This document shows positions 1-9,400 of a stretch of DNA of 64,000 nt, piece after piece. The position numbers and the translations under genes were made by a program. This DNA comes from an uncultured Flavobacteriales bacterium (lineage in GTDB: Bacteria; Bacteroidota; Bacteroidia; Flavobacteriales_D; Crocinitomicaceae): positions 62,001 to 126,000 of the forward strand of contig CALJKJ010000017.1 in assembly GCA_937973685.1 (NCBI GenBank). Direction: 5' to 3'. Under the pieces are notes generated by a model that saw only the letters and a list, made by a program, of their open reading frames with translations, made no database searches and had not been told where the DNA came from. Within the stretch, counting starts at the first letter, position 1, and each line of letters opens with the position of its first letter.

Positions 1-359
1 CCGTTTGCACGCGCGTAGATCTCAGGACTAAAGCCGTAAGGTCCACCAACAAGAAAGAACACTTGTTTACCACCTCTGTTGAATTGTTCTTGAATGAAAC
101 TTGAGAAAGCAATCGAATCGAATTGTTTTCCGCCTTCGTCTAATAAAAAAACAGTATCGGTTGCAGCTATTTTTTCTAAAAACTGAACACCTTCTTTCTG
201 TTTGATTTGTACTTCATTTAGACTCTTAGCGTTTTTAATATCGGGTAAGACATGCATATCAAAAGCAACATAATGCGACAAACGCTTTATGTATTCAAGT
301 TCACCTTCTTCTAAAAAGCGTTTACCTGTTTTTCCGATACAGAGCAATGTTATCCGCAT
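1..359 (-). CDS. rlmH: 23S rRNA pseudouridine-1915 N3-methyltransferase RlmH, partial at window edge
   Basis: Reading leftward from an ATG at 359-357, the frame stays open to base 1 and encodes MRITLLCIGKTGKRF at the start and a LVGGPYGFSPEIYARANG segment at the cut end. That glycine-rich GGPYG stretch is the SAM-binding knot region of the RlmH/YbeA SPOUT methyltransferases, which modify pseudouridine 1915 in 23S rRNA of the assembled ribosome. About 119 residues are visible; the family is about 155-160 long, so roughly the last 37 residues lie outside the window. It is divergent from the DUF4783-nadC pair. The assignment is firm from the motif; the C terminus cannot be assessed. Confidence 0.93.
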   Translation of the reverse strand, partial: MRITLLCIGKTGKRFLEEGELEYIKRLSHYVAFDMHVLPDIKNAKSLNEVQIKQKEGVQFLEKIAATDTVFLLDEGGKQFDSIAFSSFIQEQFNRGGKQVFFLVGGPYGFSPEIYARAN

Positions 360-470
360 AACAACGAAATTACAAAAAATCTTTGTTTACTTGGATATTG
401 AAAATGGTGTGTATTGGATATTTATCAGTTATTCGTGCATCAATTATCAAGATATTATCAACTTAGGCAT

Positions 471-478
471 TATCTTTG
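471..478 (+). promoter_or_regulatory. Bacteroidota -7 element upstream of the DUF4783-nadC operon
   Basis: TATCTTTG matches the Bacteroidota/Flavobacterium housekeeping -7 consensus TAnnTTTG and lies 25 bases before the ATG at 504. No convincing -33 TTG is seen at ideal spacing. Its position argues for the start at 504 rather than the in-frame ATG at 414. Confidence 0.5.
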
Positions 479-503
479 TTGCATACGATTCAAAAAAAGC
501 AGA

Positions 504-884
504 ATGAAAGTGTTATTATCACTTATTTACTCATTAGTTTTAGTGTTACATCCGATAGCTGATGTGCCTTATGCTACTGTAGAATCGGCCTTTCAATCGG
601 GTGATGCGAACCGAATTATTGGATATGGAAAGTCGAAGTTGTTGCTCAATATTCAAGGGAATCAATCAGCTTATTCTCTTGCTCAAGCAAACCAAATATT
701 AAAAGATTTTTTTCAAAAAAAACCTGTATCGAGCTTTCGATTTACTTATAAAGGCACTACAGATGATGGAGCAACAGCAATAGGAACATATGCTTCAAAA
801 TCTGAAAACTTTCGGGTAACAGTTCGTTGGAATAAAATTGGAAGTGACTTTTTTATTGAAAGTATTGCCATCGAAAAATCCTAA
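504..884 (+). CDS. DUF4783 family secreted protein
   Basis: The 126-residue product begins MKVLLSLIYSLVLVLHP, a short hydrophobic signal-peptide-like segment, followed by a small NTF2-like domain with the features of DUF4783 (residues about 25-126; a SAFQSGDANRI helix near its start and a TYASKSENFRVTVRW strand pair near its end). Function is unknown; the fold suggests a small periplasmic or envelope ligand-binding or scaffold protein. I chose ATG 504 because the hydrophobic leader starts there and a TAnnTTTG element sits at 471-478; the in-frame ATG at 414 would add 30 residues and overlap that promoter. The stop is 10 bases before nadC, so the two are probably co-transcribed. Family recognition is from memory of Bacteroidota genomes. 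Confidence 0.8.
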   Translation: MKVLLSLIYSLVLVLHPIADVPYATVESAFQSGDANRIIGYGKSKLLLNIQGNQSAYSLAQANQILKDFFQKKPVSSFRFTYKGTTDDGATAIGTYASKSENFRVTVRWNKIGSDFFIESIAIEKS

Positions 885-894
885 TCTTATTACT

Positions 895-1755
895 ATGACA
901 GAAACCGATTTAGAAGTTGTTCATCAGATTATTACGAATGCGTTAGCGGAAGACATTGGCGATGGTGACCATTCTTCATTAGCTTGTATTCCAGCAAATG
1001 CTATTGGATCAGCTCGATTAATTGTAAAAGATTCGGGTGTGCTCGCTGGAGTTGCGCTGGCAGAAATGATTTGTAAATCAGTCGATAGTACATTAGTGTT
1101 TGAACAGTTAATTGCTGATGGCACAAAAGTTACTCCAGGAGAAATAGCATTCACCCTTCATGGTAGTGCTCGATCTATTCTAGCAGCTGAACGGACGTTA
1201 TTGAATTTCATGCAACGGATGTCGGGAATTGCAACCCTAACTGCAGAACTGGTAGGTTTATTGAAAGGAACAAAAACGCAATTGTTAGATACGCGGAAAA
1301 CCACACCAGGTATTCGTTTTATGGAAAAGTGGGCAGTACGAATTGGGGGAGGGGTAAATCACCGTTTTGCCTTGTACGATATGATCATGTTGAAAGATAA
1401 TCACATCGATTTTTCTGGTGGAATTGCTCAAGCGATTCAACGAACACAAGAGTATTTAGCGACAACGAACAAATCATTAAAAGTTGAAATCGAGGTGCGC
1501 AATTTAGACGAATTAGATCAAGTTTTGGCTATTGGTCAGGTTGACCGTATCATGTTGGATAATTTCTCACCTGCATTACTCAAAGAAGCAATTGATAAGA
1601 TAAACGGACGCTTTGAAACAGAAGCTTCAGGTGGTATTGTGAAAGAAACGCTCAGAACCTACGCAGAAACCGGAGTAGATTACATCTCTGTTGGTGCTTT
1701 AACGCATTCCTACAAAAGTTTAGACTTGAGTTTGAAGGCGACTTTTCAATACTAG
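895..1755 (+). CDS. nadC: Nicotinate-nucleotide pyrophosphorylase (carboxylating), NadC
   Basis: This 286-residue protein converts quinolinate and PRPP to nicotinate mononucleotide, CO2 and PPi in de novo NAD synthesis. It shows the expected two-domain layout: an N-terminal alpha/beta sandwich (about 1-110) and a C-terminal barrel with the signature LLDTRKTTPGIRFMEKWAV, which carries the substrate-binding Arg, Lys and Thr, followed by GGGVNHRFALYDMIMLKDNH. The C-terminal EASGGI and VDYISVGALTHS motifs complete the phosphate site. Length is normal for the family. The start at 895 (MTETDLEVVH) is preferred over an in-frame ATG at 838 that lies inside the upstream gene. It ends two bases before the converging pseudo-helicase gene. 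Confidence 0.96.
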   Translation: MTETDLEVVHQIITNALAEDIGDGDHSSLACIPANAIGSARLIVKDSGVLAGVALAEMICKSVDSTLVFEQLIADGTKVTPGEIAFTLHGSARSILAAERTLLNFMQRMSGIATLTAELVGLLKGTKTQLLDTRKTTPGIRFMEKWAVRIGGGVNHRFALYDMIMLKDNHIDFSGGIAQAIQRTQEYLATTNKSLKVEIEVRNLDELDQVLAIGQVDRIMLDNFSPALLKEAIDKINGRFETEASGGIVKETLRTYAETGVDYISVGALTHSYKSLDLSLKATFQY

Positions 1756-1756
1756 T

Positions 1757-2374
1757 TTAGTCGAACGAAGTGATGGTGTCGTAATAAGATATTATTTCGT
1801 CGATAAATGGATCTTGTTTGCTGTGTTCGCCATGGGTAACAACCATTTTTTGAACTTTCGGTAAACTTTCATTGATACGGCGTATGCATTGTAATAACGT
1901 TGGGTTTTTACATATTTCACTTAAGTCTTCGATGATTACCAAGCTCAATTGATTGATATGATACCCATTTTGATTGTATAATTCAAGCATTCGTTTTGGC
2001 GTTCCTATGATGATGTCAGTTCCATCAAAAATATTATTACGTTGTTCAATGATTTTTCCTTTGTCATCAGCTGGTTCCACAACAATTTCACTTCTACGAA
2101 TCCATTCACGTAATTGATCAACGCGTTTACGTGTTTTATCTGTTGTTGACGTAAACCACAAAACACGGGGAGAACCTTCAAATGCTTGCGGCGCTTTTAG
2201 AATACTAACAAGTTGTAAACCCGTTTTTAATTCAGGAATATCACTATGTTTTATTACGATGTTTTTGCCTTGTTTCACTTTATGAATCATTGCTTTTTCA
2301 ATCGGTGTGAAATCTGACAATCCAGCATCACTGAAATGGTTGTGTAAAATCTGATTGTATTCTTCGATATTCAT
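1757..2374 (-). CDS. Degenerate DEAD-box helicase domain-1 protein (likely pseudoenzyme)
   Basis: A 205-residue protein that resembles only the first RecA-like domain of a DEAD-box RNA helicase. A Q-motif-like start (GLSDFTPIEKAMIHKVKQGKN) is recognisable, as are GTPKRMLEL at the position of motif Ib and a VIIEDLSEI strand where VLDEAD is normal. The Walker A loop (GxGKT) is absent, replaced by KHSDIPELKTG, and the catalytic Asp-Glu pair is not in place. The second RecA domain is missing entirely. ATP hydrolysis is therefore unlikely; a binding or scaffolding role, perhaps in RNA metabolism, is inference. The frame is intact and codon use looks like its neighbours, so it is not an obvious pseudogene. 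It converges on nadC with one base between stops. A near-consensus TTACTTTG lies just before its start. Confidence 0.75.
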   Translation of the reverse strand: MNIEEYNQILHNHFSDAGLSDFTPIEKAMIHKVKQGKNIVIKHSDIPELKTGLQLVSILKAPQAFEGSPRVLWFTSTTDKTRKRVDQLREWIRRSEIVVEPADDKGKIIEQRNNIFDGTDIIIGTPKRMLELYNQNGYHINQLSLVIIEDLSEICKNPTLLQCIRRINESLPKVQKMVVTHGEHSKQDPFIDEIISYYDTITSFD

Positions 2375-2410
2375 GATGCAAAGTAACTAAATAAACCTGA
2401 ATTAAAGGCA

Positions 2411-2441
2411 ATAAAAAAGGCTGCCATAAATGACAGCCTTT
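2411..2441 (-). terminator. Rho-independent terminator after the M43 protease gene
   Basis: AAAGGCTG (2416-2423) pairs with CAGCCTTT (2434-2441) around a short, partly paired loop; reading leftward it is followed by TTTTTTAT. It lies between the stop of the M43 protease gene and the start of the pseudo-helicase gene, so it ends the protease transcript. Confidence 0.8.
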
Positions 2442-2459
2442 GACAATCTATTTTTTTAA

Positions 2460-4622
2460 TTAGTAAACGACAACTTTGTGCGTTGCTGTTACATTTCCTT
2501 GTAATGCATTCAAGAAATAACATCCTTGAGCAACATTCATTGGAATTTTAATTGTTTGCGTTCCATTGGATGCTTCAACACGTGTTGTAGAAACAATAGA
2601 ACCATTTATGTCAACTAATTGCAATGTCATGTCTTGTAAAACTTCGCTTAATTCAATTGAAATTTCAGATCCTGATGAAACAGGGTTTGGAGACAATGAA
2701 ACTAATGAAGTTAAACTATTATCTTCAATTCCTAATACACCCGATACATTAAAGTTGTCAATGTATAAGTTTGATGACATATCAGAAGCAACAAATTCAA
2801 ATTTGAAACGTGTTTTTGAATCAGTACTTGAAGCAGCGTAATTAAACGAAGAGTTTTTCCAAAGTGCATTACTTGTAGGAACAAAATCTGTGTTTCCAAC
2901 ATAACCAGCAGTTAGTAAATCTCCTTGGTTAATTGTTTTTCTTAACGTCCAAGTTTTACCACAGTCTTTCGAACTATATACTTTTAATACTTCTGTAAGA
3001 TCAGCAAGAACTGTTGCTTTTGATCCATATGCATAATCAAATGATACCGTAACATTTGTTGTGTTTGCTAAATTGTAAGCAGGAGAGATCAAATAATCTT
3101 TTGAATTTCCTAAACGATCATAATAGAACATCTCCTCTGAATGAGGCAATGCTGTTGTCATATCAAAAAAGTTATTCAATTTCATACATCCATTACCATT
3201 TAAACCAACGTTTGCAACGCGTTCAAAAGCAGCATGATTATTTTCAGGATTATGTGAAATCCAAGCGTAACTAGAAGTATTGAAATCTTCTACCGCAGGA
3301 CCAACATGTTCTGTCCAATCTGGTGCAATGTAAACAACATTATTCATGGTTTTAGTCGTAGAACCAGCTGAATTGGTTACAGTCAATGTTGCGCTGTATG
3401 ATCCTGGATTAGCGTAGTTTACAACTGGATTTTGAGCCGTTGAAGTAGCCGGTGTTCCACCAGGGAATTCCCAAGACCATGCGATAATGTCAGAATTCCA
3501 AGTTGCGTCTTTGTAAGTGATTGATTCACCTGCACATGCAGTAAAACCATTCGCATTTGGTCCACTATTATTACTTGAACCATTGTGGTCGATGTAAAAA
3601 TCTGCAATAGGCGCACATGTTGGAGCTGTAGTAGTATAATTTGAACCTGTTACGACCAAGTTCGAGTCTGTCCATAATTTATTTCTTTCACCAGCATCTG
3701 ATTGTAATGCTGTATGCATGCGATCAATTTGACCGTATGTAAACATGTTTGAACAGTAACTATATTCCATATAATTCTGTACATTTTCAATGACACCAGG
3801 TGTACAAAAAGCATCATTCACGTTGTTACAATTGTTATGACCTTTTGTAACAGGTGTGTCTTCTACACCATCATCGCCACAAGCAACAGCTGGGTCATTC
3901 GTATTTCCCCACGTGTGTGATAAATTTAAATAATGTCCAATTTCATGCGTCAATGCACGTGAACTCCAACCTGCAGATGTCCCGATACTTCCGATATAAT
4001 CATTTAAAATGATAATACCGTCTGCAAAGAAGAAACCTCCTGCTGTTGCTCCAGGATAATAAGCATATCCTGCTACTCCCGCAGCACCAATAGTACTAAC
4101 AACCCAAACATTTAAGTATTGCGAACGATTCCATTGGTGTAATTTTGAGTAATCATCACCTTGATTGGTCATGTGAGAATAAATGTGCTCGATACCATTT
4201 GTACAATTACCCCAAGGGTCAATAGAAGGCAATTTGAATTCAATGAATGCATCACCTGCAAGCGTATCAAAAGCAGGGACTATTGCACTTGTATCCGCAT
4301 TTAATTTGCGGTAATCAATGTTTAGTATTCTAACTTGATCTTTTACTTGAAGATCTGTAATGTTTTCAGTTCCATATTCATGAATGACATGAAAAACAAT
4401 CGGAATTGTATAAACAGTTGTTTTTAAACCTTTTTCGTTTGTTGTAGTTTTTTTATTAGCATTCATCAAATTATAAAACTCTTCTTCCATTCCTGGATTC
4501 TCAGCATATAATTTTCTTAGCCTTTCTGCTGTTCCACATTTGAAATCTTGTTGCGCAGTTACCTGCATGCTCAACGTTAATCCGAATGCTGTTAAGGCTC
4601 CTAAAAGTAGTTTTTTGCGCAT
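2460..4622 (-). CDS. Secreted M43-family (pappalysin-like) metalloprotease with PKD domain and T9SS type A sorting domain
   Basis: The 720-residue protein starts with a clear signal peptide (MRKKLLLGALTAFGLTLSMQVTAQ). A zinc metalloprotease domain follows, with the extended zinc motif HEIGHYLNLSH near residue 226 (three His, catalytic Glu) and a Met-turn region around NVQNYMEYSYC, both typical of the M43 cytophagalysin/pappalysin family. A PKD-type Ig domain (about 345-435, WSWEFPGGTP), a jelly-roll-like 'choice-of-anchor' domain (about 440-625, YNLANTTNVTVSFDYAY) and a C-terminal T9SS type A sorting domain (about 640-720, LSPNPVSSGSEISIEL to THKVVVY) follow. It should be exported by Sec, then moved across the outer membrane by T9SS with loss of the C-terminal domain, acting as a secreted or surface protease. 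Monocistronic, with its own terminator at 2411-2441; no clear promoter seen in the 291-base upstream gap. Confidence 0.93.
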   Translation of the reverse strand: MRKKLLLGALTAFGLTLSMQVTAQQDFKCGTAERLRKLYAENPGMEEEFYNLMNANKKTTTNEKGLKTTVYTIPIVFHVIHEYGTENITDLQVKDQVRILNIDYRKLNADTSAIVPAFDTLAGDAFIEFKLPSIDPWGNCTNGIEHIYSHMTNQGDDYSKLHQWNRSQYLNVWVVSTIGAAGVAGYAYYPGATAGGFFFADGIIILNDYIGSIGTSAGWSSRALTHEIGHYLNLSHTWGNTNDPAVACGDDGVEDTPVTKGHNNCNNVNDAFCTPGVIENVQNYMEYSYCSNMFTYGQIDRMHTALQSDAGERNKLWTDSNLVVTGSNYTTTAPTCAPIADFYIDHNGSSNNSGPNANGFTACAGESITYKDATWNSDIIAWSWEFPGGTPATSTAQNPVVNYANPGSYSATLTVTNSAGSTTKTMNNVVYIAPDWTEHVGPAVEDFNTSSYAWISHNPENNHAAFERVANVGLNGNGCMKLNNFFDMTTALPHSEEMFYYDRLGNSKDYLISPAYNLANTTNVTVSFDYAYGSKATVLADLTEVLKVYSSKDCGKTWTLRKTINQGDLLTAGYVGNTDFVPTSNALWKNSSFNYAASSTDSKTRFKFEFVASDMSSNLYIDNFNVSGVLGIEDNSLTSLVSLSPNPVSSGSEISIELSEVLQDMTLQLVDINGSIVSTTRVEASNGTQTIKIPMNVAQGCYFLNALQGNVTATHKVVVY

Positions 4623-4913
4623 GTTTAATTTTTTAAATAAATTAATTAACAGTAATCATATTGAGTAATTAGAACCAGAAAAACGGGCATTAATTACGTT
4701 TATGTAGTTGAATCATTATTCAAGTTAGGGCTTTGTTACAACATTAATTAATTGGTTTTCAATAATTTGAAAGTTAACCAATGGTGTTAATACTTGAATA
4801 AGAATCAATTACAATGTGTAAATATAATTCATTCATTTTAAAAACAAAATGTTTAAATTTCATCTTTTATTAAACGGTATGATTTTAAAAGTAATCGGTA
4901 GTGATTGCGTAAC

Positions 4914-5639
4914 TTACTGAAATAGTTGATTATTCATTTTTTTGATGAATGCTGGATTTTCTTCAAAAATGGTTCCTATCACTATTAGATTTACTCCCAT
5001 AGACTGCATTTGTTGAATGGTTTCGAGATCTCTAATTCCTCCACCTACTACAAGCGTTTGTTTTGTTTTTGATTTTATCATGCTAATTAGCTCTTTCGAA
5101 ATTGGTTTTTGTGCACCACTTCCAGCTTCTAAATAAAGTAACTGATGTCCCAGTAATTGACCTGCAAGTGCAGTTGATAAAATTAAATCCTCATTTTTTG
5201 GATCAATCGGGTCAGTTTTGCTGACTTTTGATACAGAACTTTTGGTAGCACCGTCAATTAATAGGTAACTTGTAGGGATACATTCGATTCCGCTTTCGAC
5301 TATTGCTTGTGCGCTTTTTACATGGTGGTCGATTAAATAATCTGGATTCCTGCCCGAAATTAGCTGTAAATAAAATAGCGCATCCGCATGCTTGCTGACT
5401 TGTTGGTAATCTCCCGGAAAAATAATTACGGGTTTTTTGCTTGTTGTTTTAACATGTTTAACAACTTCCTGGAAATCTGAATTTGTTACGCTGCTACCAC
5501 CAATTAAAAGATAATCAATTGCTGAATTATCACAATTGGCGATTAATTCAGTCAAAGATTGTAAATCACGTGATTTATCAGGATCAATCAACAAACCAAT
5601 TTTCCCTGTTTCTTGTTGCAATAAATGGAGTAATGACAT
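4914..5639 (-). CDS. Geranylgeranylglyceryl phosphate synthase family protein (PcrB/GGGPS-like)
   Basis: This 241-residue TIM-barrel protein matches the GGGP/HepGP synthase family, which joins a polyprenyl diphosphate to the sn-1 hydroxyl of glycerol-1-phosphate. Visible features are GKIGLLIDPDKS at the N terminus, the YLLIGGSS strand, FPGDY, the LLYLEAGSGA polyprenyl/phosphate loop and VVGGGIRDLETIQ plus LIVIGTIFE for phosphate binding. Archaea use the reaction for ether lipids; Bacteroidota encode group II enzymes whose lipid product is poorly understood. It follows the phosphopantetheinyl transferase gene with one base between stop and start, so the pair is an operon. Whether this enzyme makes C20 or longer ethers cannot be read by eye. 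Confidence 0.9.
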   Translation of the reverse strand: MSLLHLLQQETGKIGLLIDPDKSRDLQSLTELIANCDNSAIDYLLIGGSSVTNSDFQEVVKHVKTTSKKPVIIFPGDYQQVSKHADALFYLQLISGRNPDYLIDHHVKSAQAIVESGIECIPTSYLLIDGATKSSVSKVSKTDPIDPKNEDLILSTALAGQLLGHQLLYLEAGSGAQKPISKELISMIKSKTKQTLVVGGGIRDLETIQQMQSMGVNLIVIGTIFEENPAFIKKMNNQLFQ

Positions 5640-5640
5640 G

Positions 5641-6255
5641 TTATATTGGAGCAGATATTGTGTATGTTAAAATGTGATTTTCAATCACTTGGTATGCTAA
5701 TTTGGCTGATTTAAATCCATCTTCAAAACGCACGCGAGCTATTATTTCAGGTAATCTTTTATCAATGCATATATCTGTTTTGAAAAGTAATTGTTGGCGG
5801 TCAGATAACTTGTACAACGATTCCTTAAGTGACCATAAAAGTGTCATTTCTCTGGGATTTGAAATATCAAAGAGAGACGCTTCATCTTCGTTGCAAAACT
5901 TGTGTTGAACGTTAACGGATTTTTCTCTAATTGCTTCAATGTCAACTCCTATTTTGTGCGTTTTTGATACTGCTAAACAAGCATATTTTTCAGTGTGAGA
6001 AATTGAAATGAAGTATGGTAAATGTATAATTGGAGACCCATCGCTTGCATATTCGATAGAAATAGCGCCAAATAAATTTGTTTTCATCCAGCGAATCGCA
6101 GCGTATTCGCACTTTTTTTGTTCGCTTTTTATTTCATTTAAGTGCTTTTTTTCAATATCATTAAGTAAATGTAATACATTAGTATACTGAAAATCAGTTA
6201 AATCCATTAAATAAATGGTTGCAGCAGTTAACTCTAAAATTTGAACATTTTGCAT
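5641..6255 (-). CDS. 4'-phosphopantetheinyl transferase superfamily protein
   Basis: The product (204 residues from the preferred start) carries the Sfp/AcpS-type metal and CoA motifs IGVDIEAIRE and LLWSLKESLYKL, plus a PYFISISHTEKYACLAV segment equivalent to the conserved SHT region. Such enzymes move the phosphopantetheine arm of CoA to a serine of carrier proteins. An in-frame ATG at 6318 would add 21 residues, but a TACTTTTG promoter element at 6260-6267 lies within that extension, so the ATG at 6255 (MQNVQILEL) is more likely; it would give an almost leaderless mRNA. It is the first gene of an operon with the GGGP synthase. Its carrier-protein target is not visible here. Confidence 0.87.
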   Translation of the reverse strand: MQNVQILELTAATIYLMDLTDFQYTNVLHLLNDIEKKHLNEIKSEQKKCEYAAIRWMKTNLFGAISIEYASDGSPIIHLPYFISISHTEKYACLAVSKTHKIGVDIEAIREKSVNVQHKFCNEDEASLFDISNPREMTLLWSLKESLYKLSDRQQLLFKTDICIDKRLPEIIARVRFEDGFKSAKLAYQVIENHILTYTISAPI

Positions 6256-6259
6256 CGTA

Positions 6260-6267
6260 CAAAAGTA
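6260..6267 (-). promoter_or_regulatory. -7 element for the PPTase-GGGPS operon
   Basis: TACTTTTG on the minus strand fits TAnnTTTG and ends only four bases before the ATG at 6255. No -33 TTG is seen at the usual 17-23 base spacing, so this is a moderate call. It helps to decide the PPTase start. Confidence 0.45.
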
Positions 6268-6481
6268 AAAAAGTTGACGAATAAATTGATTATCCCAATT
6301 GAATAACATTATAATCAATTGAAAATCAATATATTAAAATTTAATATATGGTTTTATGTCAAAACAGCTTCCGAAATAAAAAAAATCAAAAACATTTTTT
6401 TAAGAAATGTTAACACATCGATTTTTATTATATTTACACGCTTTGTTACACTAAATATTGATGTATAATTAAACTGTACTT

Positions 6482-9400
6482 ATGTTACGTAAACTTAATT
6501 TGTTGTTTGTAAGTATCTTGTTGACACTTACTTATGGTTATTCTCAGAGTGGTCTGGGAACGATCAGAGGTAGTGTTATTGACAAGGAAAGCAAAGAATT
6601 TATCCCAAATTCTGTGATAACCGTCAAACAAAACGGGTCTGTTCGTGGTAATGCTACTACAGATTTTGATGGTAAATTCCAGATTAACTCATTGACGCCT
6701 GGTTCGTATGATGTGGAAATTAGTAATCCGGGAGAAGGATACCAAGCAACGACTATCAAAGGAGTTGTGGTTTCTGCTGACCGAATTACCTTTTTAGAAA
6801 ACCAAGTTTTAGGATTTCCTAAAAATGGCCAAATTGATGAGATAATCATTGTCGCATACAAGGTTCCACTCATCCAAAAGGATGGTGGTCCATCAGGTGC
6901 AACAATTACTCGTGAAGACATTTCGCGTTTACCTGTACGTTCTGCAGCTGGAGTAGCTGGAACAGTTGGGGGTGTAACGACAAATGAGGGCTCAGGGGAT
7001 ATTTCGGTTAGAGGTTCCCGTTCAGATGGAACATATTTCTTTATTGATGGTATCAAAGTGAGAGGTTCTTCTAACTTACCTAAATCAGCAATTGAAGAGG
7101 TTTCTGTAATTACAGGTGGTTTGCCTGCGAATTATGGTGATGCAACAGGAGGTATTATTTCCGTTACTACTCGTGGCCCATCTTCTAAATTCTTTGGTTC
7201 TTTCGAAGGTGTTTCTTCTGGATTGTACTTCAAAGGAGCAGATCCAAACGGTTACGACGGGAAAGTATTTGGATTGGATAAGTTTGGATACAACCTAATA
7301 GAAGGATTATTGTCTGGACCTTTATTGATGCAAAAAGATTCATTAGGTAGAAAAACGAAGCCGTTATTAGGTTTCTTAGTATCTGTTAACTACACGAATC
7401 AATTAGATAGCCGTCCGTTAAATGGAGGTAGTTATAGAATTACAAAAGATGCTCGTGATCGTTTGTTGAGTGATCCTGTTCGACCTACATCTGATGGATT
7501 AGGGACGTTTCATAATGCATATTTCTTAAGAGCAAGTGATTTTGAAAAAACTGCTTGGAGAATGAATGCGCAATCGTCGTCACTTTCAGCATCAGGTAAA
7601 ATTGATGTTAATACAGGACCATCGGTTAACTTGACTTTTGGTGGTTCAATGAACTTTAATAGTGGAAATAACTATAGTTATACGAGTTCATTAATGAACT
7701 TTACGAATTTTGGAGTGTCAAAAGATTTAGATTGGAGAGTTTATGGACGTTTGACACAACGTTTTTCTAATAAACAAGAAGGAAGCAGCTCGAGAATTAA
7801 ATCGGCTTTCTACTCAATTATGGTGGATTTCTCTCAATCCAAATTTGAATCGTATGACAAACGTCATAAATTCAATTTGTTCAATTACGGACATGTAGGC
7901 TATTTTACAAGACAATTTGAAAAACAATACAATCAAGTTGGACAAGATTTAGTTCAAGCGGGTTCTCCTAATGAAGTCTTAGTTGGGTTTACAGCTTCTG
8001 AAACGAATAGTGCATTGGCTGCAATTACTCAAAATTACTTCGATATTTTCGCAGGAAATCCAACAGGACATTTTGAGAAATTAGATGATGTAATTGCTGG
8101 TCGTGCATTGAGAAATGGTGATGTTCCTACAAGTGTCTATGGTATCTGGAATAACATTGGAACACCAAATAATGGATTTAGTAAATCACAACAAGACCAA
8201 TTCCGTATTACAGGTTCTGGTTCTGTTAACATTGGTGACCACTCAGTGTCATTAGGTTTTGAATACGAACAACGATGGGATAGAGGATGGTCAAATGGTG
8301 ACGCAGGTCCAATTGGTTTGTGGACAATTGCTCGTCAATTGGCGAATAATCACATCAAAGAGGTTGACTTTTCGAATCCAACAATAACTAATTTAGGTTC
8401 TGGTTTACAGTATGATTACAATCAATTAAATTCAGGTTATGCTTACCAATCTGGGACAGGTGTTTACGGTGGTCAAGAGCAAAACGATAACCAATCATTT
8501 TTTGATTATAACTTGCGTCAAAAATTAGGCTTAAATGCTGCAGGTACTGATTACATTGTAATCGATCAATATGATCCAAATTTATTTCAATTAAATATGT
8601 TCTCTGCTGATGAATTATTTAATCAAGGTAACAACTTTGTTTCTTATTATGGTTACGATCATACTGGCGCTCGCGTAAAAGGAAATACAGATATTAATAA
8701 GTATTTCAATGAATTTGATAAAAATGGTAATTACAAACGTTTTATTGGTTCTTTCCAACCTACTTATATCTCAGGATATATAATGGATAAGTTTGCATTC
8801 AATGATATCGTATTTAACGTAGGTGTTCGTGTCGATGTATTTGATGCGAATCAACCAGTATTGAAAGATAAATATTTAATTTATACAGCTAATAATGTTT
8901 CTGAAGTGAAAGCGAAATTAGCTGCAGATCCATCTACATACAATTGGGTAGTCGTTCCTTCTTCTATGGGAGATGATTATGTCGTTTATGTTAATGATGT
9001 AAACAACCCAACGGCTATTAACGGATTTAGAAATGGAGATACTTGGTACAATGCTGAAGGTGTTGTTATCGAAGATCCAAAAACTATTCGTGGAGCAACA
9101 GGTATTGCACCTTGGTTGAAAGATCCAAGTGCTGCTGCTGCATCTCGTGTAAGTGCTGATGCTTTTGAAGATTACAAAGCTCAAATCAACGTGATGCCGC
9201 GTATTGCCTTCTCATTCCCAATTTCGGATGAAGCTTCTTTCTTCGCTCACTATGATATCTTAACAAAACGCCCTACATCTGGTGCTCGTTTCAATCCAAT
9301 TGATTATCAATTTATCGAAGCACGAACAAATACAATCGCTAATCCGAACTTACGTCCAGAAAAAACGATTGATTACGAAATTGGTTTCCAACAAGTATTG

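Noticed and set aside
4623..4913. Small RNA or regulatory element in the gap between GGGPS and the M43 gene
   Set aside because: AT-rich with no convincing hairpin, promoter element or frame; nothing could be supported.
6430..6481. Promoter for the receptor operon (TATATTTA)
   Set aside because: Differs from TAnnTTTG at the last base and no -33 TTG at proper spacing; not strong enough to list.
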